The notes under the pieces are model-generated. The model ran no database searches and was not told where the DNA came from. It worked only from the letters and a program-made list of their open reading frames with translations. 64,000 bases of DNA from an uncultured Bacteroidales bacterium (lineage in GTDB: Bacteria > Bacteroidota > Bacteroidia > Bacteroidales > UBA932), in assembly GCA_944323245.1 (NCBI GenBank), contig CALURT010000010.1, forward strand, positions 33,374-97,373. The letters are read 5' to 3'. Shown here piece by piece: positions 1 to 8,230 of this stretch (positions are counted from its first letter, which is position 1; each line of letters begins with the position of its first letter). A program made the translations under genes and the position numbers.

Positions 1-74
1 ACAATGTCGCCGGCAAGGACCGCATCCACCTCATGGACAAGGTCACGATGTACTTCGAGGACTATCTGAAATAA
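1..74 (+). CDS. C-terminal end of an S9-family (prolyl tripeptidyl-peptidase-like) serine peptidase, partial
   Basis: Only the last 23 codons are present, read from base 3 to a TAA at 72-74. The visible end contains N-V-x-G-x-D-R-I-H-L followed by a YF-x-D-Y-L tail. This matches what I know of the C-terminus of Bacteroidales S9 dipeptidyl/tripeptidyl peptidases such as PtpA, where the catalytic histidine directly precedes N-V. The truncated codon at bases 1-2 is xAC, compatible with that histidine. Such enzymes are periplasmic or outer-membrane exopeptidases that release proline-containing peptides. The family call rests on a short C-terminal motif and is tentative. Confidence 0.45.
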   Translation, partial: NVAGKDRIHLMDKVTMYFEDYLK

Positions 75-89
75 TCCCTCCCCGCAGCG

Positions 90-542
90 TCAGTCATCAA
101 CGTCCGTGAGGGCGAAGGTGCGGCTGTCGAAGGTGAGTTCCATGCGGTTGGAGAGCTTCACTTCCCATTCCTTTCTGTCACGTTCGATTTTAACGACGTC
201 GATCGCTGGAAAATTTGCAGAAAGATAGGCTGTAATCTGTGGAGGAATGAGGTCCTGAGGTACGGGACTGAGGCCGGACCCGACCTTTTTCCATTCTCCC
301 CTGCGGTCGAATTCCACCCTTACACCATCGGTATAGATAGTCTCGTAAGTCACCTTCATATCATCCAACGACTTCATTACCAACGCAATATTCCCTCCTG
401 GATAATATTGCTCCAAGAACGACTGCGCAGCCGCAGGCAGCTTTTCCTGTGAGACAGGTTTTTCGTATTCGATATTCACCGCCACCACAACGGCGATAAC
501 AAGGACAGCGACGGCGGCTCCCGCCCAAAACCACTTTTTCAT
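90..542 (-). CDS. PepSY-like (beta-lactamase-inhibitor-like) envelope protein
   Basis: This is a 150-residue protein. I place the start at the ATG at 540-542 because it opens with KKWFW and a hydrophobic segment (about residues 5-21), typical of an N-terminal anchor or uncleaved signal. The open frame continues 45 codons upstream without plausible coding. The rest holds two copies of the PepSY-like pattern: an L-P-x-x-A-x-x-F-L-x-x-Y-Y stretch and a V-E-F-D-R-R-G-E-W-K-K-V stretch, then an L-I-P-P-x-I-x-x-Y-L repeat. Bacteroidota carry many such small periplasmic proteins of unknown role. It runs divergently from the oxidoreductase at 639, with a perfect inverted repeat in between, and ends 15 bases from the S9 gene. 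Confidence 0.75.
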   Translation of the reverse strand: MKKWFWAGAAVAVLVIAVVVAVNIEYEKPVSQEKLPAAAQSFLEQYYPGGNIALVMKSLDDMKVTYETIYTDGVRVEFDRRGEWKKVGSGLSPVPQDLIPPQITAYLSANFPAIDVVKIERDRKEWEVKLSNRMELTFDSRTFALTDVDD

Positions 543-604
543 ATTGTCGGAATTAAAATTGTCAGTCCGTAAAAATAACATTTTATTCTTTCGATTCAAA
601 ATGC

Positions 605-631
605 TACCTTTACAATCGCATTGTAAAGGTA
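605..631. promoter_or_regulatory. Perfect 11-bp inverted repeat in the divergent promoter region
   Basis: Arms 605-615 and 621-631 are exact reverse complements around a 5-base centre. The repeat lies between the divergent PepSY-like gene (start 542) and the oxidoreductase (start 639), ending only 7 bases before the latter. Each arm contains TACCTTTA, one base from the Bacteroidota -7 element TAnnTTTG, on opposite strands. It may therefore be an operator, a pair of divergent -7 elements, or both. No regulator can be assigned. Confidence 0.5.
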
Positions 632-638
632 TATAACC

Positions 639-1622
639 ATGGACAAATTCAGAATAGGAATCATCGGAGCGGGTCATATCGCCGAGAAAATGGCAGTCAC
701 GCTTGCCGGAATGCCGGAAGTCGAAGCCTACGGGGTAGCTTCAAGAGACAGGGCGAAAGCGGAAGATTTCGCCGAAAGGTTCAGTTTTTCCAAAGCCTTC
801 GGCTCCTACGCAGAGCTTGCAGACGACTCAAATGTCGATCTGATATATGTCGCCACTCCGCATACCTTCCATTTTGAACATGTGATGATGTGCATGGACA
901 AAGGGAAGCCTGTCCTTTGCGAAAAAGCTTTCATGGCCAATGCACGTGAAGCGGAAAAGGCCGTGGAACTGTCTGAAAGCAAGGGCGTATTCCTCGCCGA
1001 AGCCATGTGGACCCGCTATCTCCCGTTTTACAGGACCGTAGCGGAAAAGGCCGCCGACGGGACCATAGGCAGGCCGATGATGATCACGGCACACCTTGGA
1101 TATCCCGTATCGCACAAGGAACGCATTGTCAGACCGGAGCTCGGAGGAGGGGCATTGCTTGACCTCGGAGTCTATCCGATAAATTTCGCCCTGCACATGT
1201 TCGGCAAGGACATACGCAGAATCACATCGCATTGCACGGTATCCGACACGGGAGTGGACATGCAGGACAACATCTGTTTCGAATACGAAGACGGCAGGAT
1301 GGCGGTACTGATGGCTACCGCCCTCTGTGCGAACGACAGGCAGGGAATCATTTCCGGAAGCAGGGGATATATTGTCACGGACAACATAAACAACACGCTC
1401 AGGGCCGACATTTACGACAAGGACCACAATCTTGTGGAGACCCTGCATGCGCCGGAGCAGATTACCGGGTTCGAATATCAGGTCAGGGCATGCATCGACG
1501 CCATTTCGAAAGGTCTCGTTGAAACTCCGTTCATGCCTCATTCGGAATCCGTCGCCGTAATGAGAATCCTCGACGGCATAAGAGCCGAAGCCGGAGTACG
1601 TTTCCCGAACGACGGAAAATAA
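639..1622 (+). CDS. Gfo/Idh/MocA family NAD(P)-dependent oxidoreductase
   Basis: The 327-residue protein has the family architecture. An N-terminal Rossmann fold contains GIIGAGHIAEKM (residues 7-18) for dinucleotide binding. The D-x-I-Y-V-A-T-P segment is followed by the E-K motif in KPVLCEKAF, where family members normally have EKP with the catalytic lysine. A C-terminal alpha/beta substrate domain contains a GGGALLDLGVYPINFA stretch, the usual G-G-x-L-x-D-x-G-x-Y/H motif. Members oxidise or reduce sugars, cyclitols or trans-dihydrodiols; the substrate cannot be read from sequence. The gene stands alone, upstream of an AraC regulator in the same direction, and its last five codons including the stop are tandemly duplicated. 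Confidence 0.88.
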   Translation: MDKFRIGIIGAGHIAEKMAVTLAGMPEVEAYGVASRDRAKAEDFAERFSFSKAFGSYAELADDSNVDLIYVATPHTFHFEHVMMCMDKGKPVLCEKAFMANAREAEKAVELSESKGVFLAEAMWTRYLPFYRTVAEKAADGTIGRPMMITAHLGYPVSHKERIVRPELGGGALLDLGVYPINFALHMFGKDIRRITSHCTVSDTGVDMQDNICFEYEDGRMAVLMATALCANDRQGIISGSRGYIVTDNINNTLRADIYDKDHNLVETLHAPEQITGFEYQVRACIDAISKGLVETPFMPHSESVAVMRILDGIRAEAGVRFPNDGK

Positions 1623-1638
1623 AACGACGGGAAATAAA
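1609..1638 (+). repeat. 15-bp tandem duplication spanning the stop codon
   Basis: Bases 1609-1623 and 1624-1638 are identical except for one A/G change. Because the unit is 15 bases, the codons N-D-G-K-stop occur twice in the same frame, so the gene has an in-frame backup stop at 1635-1637. Confidence 0.8.
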
Positions 1639-1647
1639 AAAAGAAGA

Positions 1648-1673
1648 CAGGCCAAAGAACAATCCTGGGCCTG
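1648..1673 (-). terminator. Hairpin with T-tract on the minus strand (possible terminator)
   Basis: Arms caggcc (1648-1653) and ggcctg (1668-1673) form a 6-bp GC-rich stem. Reading the minus strand, the stem is followed by a T-rich run (bases 1647 down to about 1630). On the plus strand the downstream sequence is A-rich and lacks a U-tract. This orientation would stop transcripts coming leftwards, yet no minus-strand gene feeds into it. Confidence 0.35.
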
Positions 1674-1815
1674 CCTGAAAAGAAAATATTAGAATTGAAT
1701 GTGTGTGTCGTCTTGTAAAGACTTGACAAATTTTGTTATTTTTCATTAATATTTCCGTCACAATATACGTGAAGAATATCAAAATTTACCTTTTTATGCA
1801 TTTTCTACTATTGTT

Positions 1816-2727
1816 ATGGGGATAAATTACCTTGATTTGAGGCTTCTGGGGTATGGTTCAGAGTATTCGGAGCAGGAAAAAGTGTCTCTTGAAACAGAAA
1901 ATAGCAAATATTGCTATAATGACGCCATCATCCTTTTGGTGTGCCTGAAAGGTACGGCGACATTCGATACCGGCGACACTGACTATACGGTATCGGAAAA
2001 CATGTTTTTCAGCATCAGCTCCGGAGAAACCTTCTACCTGAGGTCAAGAAGCGATGATTTCGAGGCTGACGCCATCATATTCGACGACGCCATTCTGAAA
2101 AAGACGGCACAGGGCCTTATCAACATCTATTTCATGAATGTACTGCGGGAACATCCACTGCAGCGTATCCCTGAAAACAAGACAGGCCTTTGTCATGAAA
2201 TCTGCTCCTACCTGCGTCGGATTCTTCAGGAAAACGACAATTTCTTCCAGAAACAGATCATCGGCAATTATCTTGAAATACTCTTCTACGAAGGATGTAA
2301 CCTGATGCTCCATGACCCGAAAAACGGGGCTTTCCTGAAAAGAAAGCCGGGCAGCAAGAAAAACAGGATTGCCGACAGATTCCTGCTTGCCGTGGAAAAA
2401 GGCATCAGGAACAGCAGACAGGTCGAATATTATGCGGAAGAATTAGGCATGTCCGCCAAATACCTCTACGCTGTCGTCAAGGAAGTCACAGGAAAGACAC
2501 CGAGCGAATGGATAAACGAATACACTCTTACCGAAGCAAGGATAATGCTCAAGAATACCGACAGTTCGATTCAGAACATAAGCTACGACCTCGGCTTCGC
2601 CACTCCGTCACACTTCGGAAAATTCTTCAGGGAACAGACGGGAACGACTCCGAAAGAGTTCAGAAAGACAGCGAGGGGGGGGGGAAAAATCCAACGGTTT
2701 TCGCAAACGAATGACAACTACCTGTAA
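1816..2727 (+). CDS. AraC-family transcriptional regulator
   Basis: The 303-residue protein has an N-terminal cupin-like sensing half and a C-terminal double helix-turn-helix (about residues 190-285). The C-terminal half contains V-E-Y-Y-A-E-E-L-G-M-S-x-x-Y-L (first HTH) and the family signature from I-S-Y-D-L-G-F to the F-F-R-E-Q-T-G-x-T-P-K-E-F-R block. Such proteins bind promoter DNA and respond to a small ligand; the ligand is unknown. A run of ten G (2675-2684) falls just after the last HTH helix, so the last ~20 residues differ if the run length changes. It overlaps the convergent pyrF by 10 bases. The Gfo/Idh gene upstream is a plausible target but not shown. Confidence 0.88.
   Translation: MGINYLDLRLLGYGSEYSEQEKVSLETENSKYCYNDAIILLVCLKGTATFDTGDTDYTVSENMFFSISSGETFYLRSRSDDFEADAIIFDDAILKKTAQGLINIYFMNVLREHPLQRIPENKTGLCHEICSYLRRILQENDNFFQKQIIGNYLEILFYEGCNLMLHDPKNGAFLKRKPGSKKNRIADRFLLAVEKGIRNSRQVEYYAEELGMSAKYLYAVVKEVTGKTPSEWINEYTLTEARIMLKNTDSSIQNISYDLGFATPSHFGKFFREQTGTTPKEFRKTARGGGKIQRFSQTNDNYL
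2675..2684 (+). repeat. G10 homopolymer inside the AraC gene
   Basis: Ten consecutive G lie near the 3' end of the AraC-family gene. Losing or gaining one G shifts the frame and changes only the tail after the DNA-binding domain. For example, one less G moves the stop to about 2714. Confidence 0.9.
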
Positions 2728-3521
2728 ATAGCTGTCTCAGAGGCCTTGCGGCCCGCAGCTTCAGCAAAATTCTCCGATGCGTCGGCATAAAGGATGCCTC
2801 GGGAAGAATTGATAAGCAGACCGCCCTTATCGTTGGCGCCGTACTTTATGACCTCCTCTGCAGAACCGCCCTGGGCACCTACTCCCGGGACCAAAAGAAA
2901 ATTGTCCGGACAGAAAGAACGGATTTCGGAAAGTTTGTCGGCCTTGGTCGCCCCCACTACGAACATCATGTTGTCCGGTGTCGAAACCGACATCATTTCC
3001 TCGATTACCGCACGGTACAGAGGTTTGCCGTCCTTGACGGCGCTCTGGAACTGCATTGCAGAAGCATTCGAGGTCAGGGCAAGGACTATCGCCCATTTCC
3101 CCTTGTACTCGAGGAACGGAAGCACGCTGTCGGCTCCCATATACGGGGCCACGGTCACTGCGTCGAAATCCATGGTCTCGAAATAGGCCTTGGCATACAT
3201 TTTCGCAGTGTTGCCTATGTCTCCCCTCTTGGCGTCGGCTATGAGGAAAATATCCGGATAATTCGTCCTGATATAGTCCACGGTGGCCTCCAAGGCATTC
3301 ATGCCTTCAAGCCCATAGCATTCATAGAATGCTAAATTGGGCTTGTACGCCACGGCGTACGAGGCCGTCGCATCCACGATCGCCCTGTTGAATTCAAATA
3401 TCGACTTCGCCTTGCCGGAACTGCGCACACATGCCGGAATCTTTTCAAAATCCACATCCAAGCCCACACAAAGCATGGATTTCTTCGCTTTTATCTGTGC
3501 AAACAAATTTTTCCTGTCCAT
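2718..3521 (-). CDS. pyrF: Orotidine 5'-phosphate decarboxylase, type 2
   Basis: PyrF decarboxylates OMP to UMP, the last step of de novo pyrimidine synthesis. At 267 residues it matches the longer type 2 subfamily. It shows the N-terminal CVGLDVD (residues 18-24) and the catalytic D96-x-K98-x-x-D101 in IADAKRGDIGNT. The phosphate-binding end is VGAQGG with a later SSRGI. It is the last gene of a minus-strand run, 9 bases after the M20 dipeptidase, and overlaps the convergent AraC gene by 10 bases. Confidence 0.95.
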   Translation of the reverse strand: MDRKNLFAQIKAKKSMLCVGLDVDFEKIPACVRSSGKAKSIFEFNRAIVDATASYAVAYKPNLAFYECYGLEGMNALEATVDYIRTNYPDIFLIADAKRGDIGNTAKMYAKAYFETMDFDAVTVAPYMGADSVLPFLEYKGKWAIVLALTSNASAMQFQSAVKDGKPLYRAVIEEMMSVSTPDNMMFVVGATKADKLSEIRSFCPDNFLLVPGVGAQGGSAEEVIKYGANDKGGLLINSSRGILYADASENFAEAAGRKASETAIYR

Positions 3522-3530
3522 AAGATATGA

Positions 3531-4898
3531 TCATTTGTTTCCTTTGTAATATTCGTAGAAGAGGGCGATGGATTCCATCCCGGCGAAAAACTGTTTCAGA
3601 AGATAGCTCTCGTTCGGGGAATGGATAGTGTCCCTTTCCAATCCGAAGCCCATCAGAAGCGGGTCAATCCCGAGGATTTTCTGCAAATCGGCAAGAATCG
3701 GAATGCTTCCGCCTCCCCTGCTCGGAACGGGTTCGATACCGTAAACATCGGTCATGGCCCTTGAAGCGGCCTGATAGGCAGGGGAAGATATCGGGATCAG
3801 AAAGCCGTTGCCCCCGTGATGATGCCTTACATCCACCTTTACGCAGGACGGAGCTATCGCTTTGATATGCTTCTCGAAAAGTTCCGCTATTTTCTCATGA
3901 TCCTGATTCGGGACAAGCCTCATCGAAATCTTGGCATGAGCCGAGGACGGGATGACGGTCTTGGCGCCTTCCCCGGTGTAGCCGCCCCAGATACCGTTGA
4001 CGTCGAGGCACGGTCTGATGCCGGTTCTCTCAAGCGTACTGTATCCGGCCTCCCCTTTCACTTCGTCTATATTGAGGAATTTCCTGTATTCCTCCTCGTC
4101 GAAAGGCGCCCGGGCAAGTTTCGCCCTGTCTTCTTCCGAAAGTTCCACCACATCGTCATAGAATCCCCTGACGGTGATTTTCCCGTCTTTGTCGATAAGG
4201 GATGATATCATGTCGCAGAGGATGTTTATCGGGTTGGCAATGGCGCCGCCGTAATGCCCCGAATGCAGATCCTTGTCAGGTCCCGTCACCGTGATTTCAG
4301 AATAGGAAAGCCCGCGCATCCCGCAATTTATGGAAGGAACGGTTTCCGACAGCATGGTGGTATCCGACACGAGTATTATGTCTGCAGCGAGCATGTCCCT
4401 GTGCATGGATGCCCACGAAGCAAGCGACGGGCTGCCGATCTCCTCCTCGCCTTCGAATATGAACTTGACATTGTGCTTCAGCCGGTTTTCCCTTACGAGA
4501 TATTCGAAAGCCTTGATGTGCATGAACAGCTGTCCCTTGTCGTCGTTAGCCCCACGGGCATATATCGCCCCGTCCCTGATTTCTGGCTCGAAAGGGTCAG
4601 ATTTCCACAATTCCACCGGATCGACCGGCTGGACGTCGTAATGTCCGTACACAAGCACCGTCGGCAATGCAGGATCCACAATCTTCTCCCCGAATACCAC
4701 GGGATGGCCGTCTGTAGGATATATCCCTGCAGAATCCGCTCCGGCTTCCTTCAACAGTTCCGTCAGACGTTCCGCACAGCGCATCATGTCCGGTCTGCTG
4801 CTGTCCTGCGAACTTATAGACGGTATCCGCAGGAGTGAAAAGAGTTCTTCGAAGAACCTGTCCCTGTTTTTCTCGATATAGGCTTTCATGCTGTCCAT
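3531..4898 (-). CDS. M20-family dipeptidase/metallopeptidase
   Basis: The 455-residue cytosolic zinc peptidase carries all expected metal ligands: H86-x-D88 in GHYDVQ, D119/D120 in ARGANDDKGQ, the GEEE cluster at 150-153 with the catalytic glutamate, and D179 in LVSDTTML. A bacterial-exopeptidase dimerisation domain with DLHSGHYGGA follows (about 200-310). This arrangement is that of the M20 dipeptidases (carnosine-dipeptidase/PepV-like group) that hydrolyse small peptides. The start could also be the ATG three codons later. It lies between clpX and pyrF with gaps of 20 and 9 bases, so it could finish peptides released by ClpXP; that link is inference. Confidence 0.9.
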   Translation of the reverse strand: MDSMKAYIEKNRDRFFEELFSLLRIPSISSQDSSRPDMMRCAERLTELLKEAGADSAGIYPTDGHPVVFGEKIVDPALPTVLVYGHYDVQPVDPVELWKSDPFEPEIRDGAIYARGANDDKGQLFMHIKAFEYLVRENRLKHNVKFIFEGEEEIGSPSLASWASMHRDMLAADIILVSDTTMLSETVPSINCGMRGLSYSEITVTGPDKDLHSGHYGGAIANPINILCDMISSLIDKDGKITVRGFYDDVVELSEEDRAKLARAPFDEEEYRKFLNIDEVKGEAGYSTLERTGIRPCLDVNGIWGGYTGEGAKTVIPSSAHAKISMRLVPNQDHEKIAELFEKHIKAIAPSCVKVDVRHHHGGNGFLIPISSPAYQAASRAMTDVYGIEPVPSRGGGSIPILADLQKILGIDPLLMGFGLERDTIHSPNESYLLKQFFAGMESIALFYEYYKGNK

Positions 4899-4918
4899 GG
4901 CTTGAATGGTGTTTAATT

Positions 4919-6142
4919 CTAATTCTCAGCAGAGAGTTTTTCCTTGGCGTAAGCCAGCGTAAGGTGGAAAGTCTTTTTCCGGGAAGACGGAGCCTCATAC
5001 ATGGCGTCCGTCATGATTTTTTCGCAAATCGAACGGAGCCCCCTCGCTCCGAGTTTGTTTTCTATCGAAGTATCGACTATCAGGTCCAATACCTCCGGAT
5101 CGATGCGGAGCTTCATGCCGTCGAGTTCGAACATCTTCTCGTACTGGCGGATAATCGCGTTCTTGGGTTCCGTAAGGATCCTGAGCAACGCTGCCCTGTC
5201 CAAACTGTCCAAATACGTGATGACAGGCAGACGGCCGATGATTTCCGGAATCAGTCCGTAGGACCTCAGATCCTGTGCAGAAACGTATTTCAGCAGATTG
5301 TTTTTGTCCACGGACGGCCTGTTCGACGAAGAATAGCCTATGACCTGGGTATTGAGTCTCTGCGCAATACGCCTTTCGATACCCTCGAATGCACCTCCGC
5401 ATATAAAGAGGATATTCTGGGTATTTACCTGAATGAACTCCTGTTCCGGGTGCTTGCGTCCTCCCTTCGGCGGCACGTTCACCACATTGCCTTCAAGGAG
5501 CTTCAGCATGGCCTGCTGTACACCCTCTCCCGATACGTCCCTCGTAATGGACGGATTGTCGCTCTTCCTCGCTATCTTGTCTATCTCATCTATGAAGACG
5601 ATGCCCCTTTCCGCCAATTTCACATCGTAGTCCGCTTCCTGCAGGAGCCTTGTCAATATGCTTTCCACATCCTCCCCCACATATCCGGCTTCCGTAAGCA
5701 CGGTGGCGTCCACTATCGTGAACGGAACTTTCAGAAGTCTGGCGATAGTCTTGGCCAACAATGTCTTGCCTGTTCCGGTCGGTCCTACCATCAGGATATT
5801 GGACTTCTCGATTTCAAGTTCGCTCTCCTTCTCCTGTACGAGATTGTTGTTGACCCTCTTGTAATGGTTGTACACTGCCACCGACAGTAGTTTCTTGGCC
5901 CTGTCCTGACCTATGACGTACTGGTCGAGATAGGCATGGATTTCCTTTGGCTTCAACAGATCCTCTATCTTTGCCGGTTCGGGAGCCATCTGCTTTTCAA
6001 GATTCGCCACATAGTCATGACATAGTTTAACGCAATCGCTGCAGATGGATGCGTCCATACCCTGAAGCAGGAGCGAAACTTCATTTTCGCCCCTGCCGCA
6101 GAATACACAATGTCTTTCGTTCGTATTTTCGTGTCTGTCCAT
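4919..6142 (-). CDS. clpX: ATP-dependent Clp protease ATP-binding subunit ClpX
   Basis: ClpX is the AAA+ unfoldase that recognises, unfolds and threads substrates into ClpP. The 407-residue protein has an N-terminal C4 zinc-binding domain (C12, C15, C34, C37), Walker A GPTGTGKT (120-127), pore loop GYVG (153-156), Walker B IVFIDE (181-186), and an I-G-Y tripeptide in [11 protein letters not shown] that corresponds to the IGF loop docking on ClpP. Length and order are typical. It is 4 bases downstream of clpP and should be co-transcribed with it. Confidence 0.97.
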   Translation of the reverse strand: MDRHENTNERHCVFCGRGENEVSLLLQGMDASICSDCVKLCHDYVANLEKQMAPEPAKIEDLLKPKEIHAYLDQYVIGQDRAKKLLSVAVYNHYKRVNNNLVQEKESELEIEKSNILMVGPTGTGKTLLAKTIARLLKVPFTIVDATVLTEAGYVGEDVESILTRLLQEADYDVKLAERGIVFIDEIDKIARKSDNPSITRDVSGEGVQQAMLKLLEGNVVNVPPKGGRKHPEQEFIQVNTQNILFICGGAFEGIERRIAQRLNTQVIGYSSSNRPSVDKNNLLKYVSAQDLRSYGLIPEIIGRLPVITYLDSLDRAALLRILTEPKNAIIRQYEKMFELDGMKLRIDPEVLDLIVDTSIENKLGARGLRSICEKIMTDAMYEAPSSRKKTFHLTLAYAKEKLSAEN

Positions 6143-6146
6143 GGAA

Positions 6147-6824
6147 TTACTTGTTCTTTCTCGTCAGGATTTCATCCACCATACCATACTCTACGGCCTC
6201 GGAAGCGCTCATCCAGTAATCCCGGTCACCGTCAGCCACAATCCTTTCGTATGGCTGTCCCGTATGCCCGGAAATGATGGTATAGAGTTCCTTCTTGACT
6301 TTCAATATCTCCTTGGCTGCGATTTCTATATCCGAGGCCTGGCCCTGAGCGCCTCCGAGCGGCTGATGTATCATTACCCTCGAATGCGGAAGGACCGAAC
6401 GTTTCCCTTTGGCTCCGGCACAGAGGAGGACAGCCCCCATCGAAGCCGCCATGCCGGTACATATAGTGGCGACGTCAGGTTCGACGAGCTGCATCGTGTC
6501 ATAGATTCCGAGACCGGCGGAAACGGAACCTCCCGGAGTGTTCAGATAAATCGAGATATCGCTCTTGCTGTCCGTAGATGACAGGAACAGCAGCTGCGCC
6601 TGTATTATGTTAGCCACATCGTCGTCTATAGGCACTCCGAGGAATATGATCCTGTCCATCATCAGACGGCTGAACACGTCCATCGCCGCTACGTTCAACT
6701 GTCTTTCCTCGATGATCGTAGGGTTGATATATGCGCTCTGCACCGAGCTGTAACGGTGCAGAGTCATGGAACTCAGACCGCAGTGCAGCCGTGCGAACTT
6801 ATCGAATTCGTTGTTTACGTTCAT
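6147..6824 (-). CDS. clpP: ATP-dependent Clp protease proteolytic subunit ClpP
   Basis: ClpP is the serine peptidase ring partner of ClpX. The 225-residue protein contains the catalytic triad S128 (in GMAASMG), H153 (in VMIHQPLGG) and D198 (in RIVADGDRD). The N-terminal ~30 residues are longer than in E. coli and probably form a propeptide. It lies between tig and clpX with gaps of 3 and 4 bases, the classical tig-clpP-clpX order. Confidence 0.97.
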   Translation of the reverse strand: MNVNNEFDKFARLHCGLSSMTLHRYSSVQSAYINPTIIEERQLNVAAMDVFSRLMMDRIIFLGVPIDDDVANIIQAQLLFLSSTDSKSDISIYLNTPGGSVSAGLGIYDTMQLVEPDVATICTGMAASMGAVLLCAGAKGKRSVLPHSRVMIHQPLGGAQGQASDIEIAAKEILKVKKELYTIISGHTGQPYERIVADGDRDYWMSASEAVEYGMVDEILTRKNK

Positions 6825-6827
6825 ACT

Positions 6828-8144
6828 TTATTTCAGTTCGCGGAATTTCTCCACGGAAATTTTCTTCTTTTTAAGGGTGATGACATCCCTGACAGCTGCG
6901 ACCGTCTTCTGGTCCTCGACCTGTTCGAGAATACGGCGGCCGTCCTTCTCCTGCGACAGCAGGGACTTGGCATAGGATTCCAGCTGCTCGTCAGGCACAT
7001 TGTTTATGCCGTACATGGCGAACTGATATGCAGCGAAGCCCTTTGCGCTTGCGAGAAGATCGGCTTCCTCCACCTTGACGGAATATTTGTCCATCAGATA
7101 GTTCCTGATCATCTGCCAGCGGTAGTCCTCGAGGAACATATCGAATTCCTTTTCAATGTCCTCCATGGTGAACTTGCCTTCATTGACGGTATAGATCCAC
7201 CTTTTGAGGAATCCTTCAGGGAGTGCTATGGATGCTTTCTTGCGAAGATAGTCCTTCACGTCCTTGGAAAATCTGAATTCGGATTCCTGCTCATACTCGG
7301 CTTTCAGCCTTTCCTCTATCTTGGCATCGAATTCCTCTGCGGACTTCACGTTGCCTTCGCCGAATACCTTGTCGAAAGTCTCCTGGGTCATCGGAGCGGA
7401 AACGAAAGTCTTCACATTCTTCACCGTCATCTTGAATACAGGGTCGAGGGAAGCGAGTTCTTCCTTCTTCACTTTCAGCATGGAAGCCCTGTCTGTCTCG
7501 TTGGTGAAGGCCTCATTGACGTTCACGTCAACCGTATCTCCTGCCTTCAGGCCCACAAATGAAGGGCGGACAGCATCAGACACGTTCCTGAGGGCGATAT
7601 ATGTTCCTTCCACCTTGGTTTCTCCCTGCTCGAAATCCACAATCATGAAGTCCTCTTCCTTGGCGGCCTCGCCTTCTTCAAGGGAACCGTACTGCCTGAG
7701 AAGATTGTTCTTCATTTCCTCCTTGGCGGCATCAGTAATATTAATGGTATAATAAGGCACCTCGTCTTTCTTGTCAAGCTCGAAGTCGATCTTCGGAGAA
7801 AGGGCAATGTCGAACTTGAACGTGAAGTCGTTGCCGTCCTTCCATTCCGTAGCCGGCTGGTTCTCGGCAGGAAGCGGTTCTCCGATGACTTTCAGGTCGT
7901 TGTCCTTGATGAATCCGTTCAGGGAATCCGCAATGACATCGTTTACGGCATCCACGAGGGCGGACTGGCCGTACATTTTCTCGATGAGCCCCATCGGTAC
8001 CATACCCTTCCTGAAACCCTTGATTTCCGCTTTTCTTCTGAAATCGTTCAGTCTGTGTTTCTTCTTCGCCGCATAATCCTCCCCGGCAATCTCAAGAGTC
8101 AGCTCGATGTTGAGTTCGTCGATTTTGTTCTGTGTAATTTTCAT
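6828..8144 (-). CDS. tig: Trigger factor, ribosome-associated chaperone
   Basis: Trigger factor binds the ribosomal exit tunnel and shields nascent chains. The 438-residue protein has the N-terminal ribosome-binding domain containing a G-F-R-K-G pattern (residues 39-43, signature loop), a diverged central region instead of a recognisable FKBP domain, and a helical C-terminal chaperone domain with coiled stretches. A divergent middle is usual in Bacteroidota. It is first in the tig-clpP-clpX-M20-pyrF run and has a consensus promoter at 8197-8227. Confidence 0.93.
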   Translation of the reverse strand: MKITQNKIDELNIELTLEIAGEDYAAKKKHRLNDFRRKAEIKGFRKGMVPMGLIEKMYGQSALVDAVNDVIADSLNGFIKDNDLKVIGEPLPAENQPATEWKDGNDFTFKFDIALSPKIDFELDKKDEVPYYTINITDAAKEEMKNNLLRQYGSLEEGEAAKEEDFMIVDFEQGETKVEGTYIALRNVSDAVRPSFVGLKAGDTVDVNVNEAFTNETDRASMLKVKKEELASLDPVFKMTVKNVKTFVSAPMTQETFDKVFGEGNVKSAEEFDAKIEERLKAEYEQESEFRFSKDVKDYLRKKASIALPEGFLKRWIYTVNEGKFTMEDIEKEFDMFLEDYRWQMIRNYLMDKYSVKVEEADLLASAKGFAAYQFAMYGINNVPDEQLESYAKSLLSQEKDGRRILEQVEDQKTVAAVRDVITLKKKKISVEKFRELK

Positions 8145-8196
8145 AATATGTAACGTTTTATATTTCCGTCTCTAAAAATCTGCATCTAAAAGTCTG

Positions 8197-8227
8197 CAAA
8201 AGTAATCATTATCGGATTAAAAACAAA
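8197..8227 (-). promoter_or_regulatory. Bacteroidota consensus promoter of the tig-clpP-clpX operon
   Basis: On the minus strand, TTTG (8224-8227) is followed after 19 bases by TACTTTTG (8197-8204), an exact match to the -33/-7 consensus TTTG-N19-TAnnTTTG of Bacteroidota primary sigma factors. The tig start is about 50 bases downstream. Confidence 0.8.
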
Positions 8228-8230
8228 ATG

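Noticed and set aside
4835..5890. A 351-codon plus-strand open frame opposite clpX
   Set aside because: Antisense to the catalytic core of clpX; no independent support.
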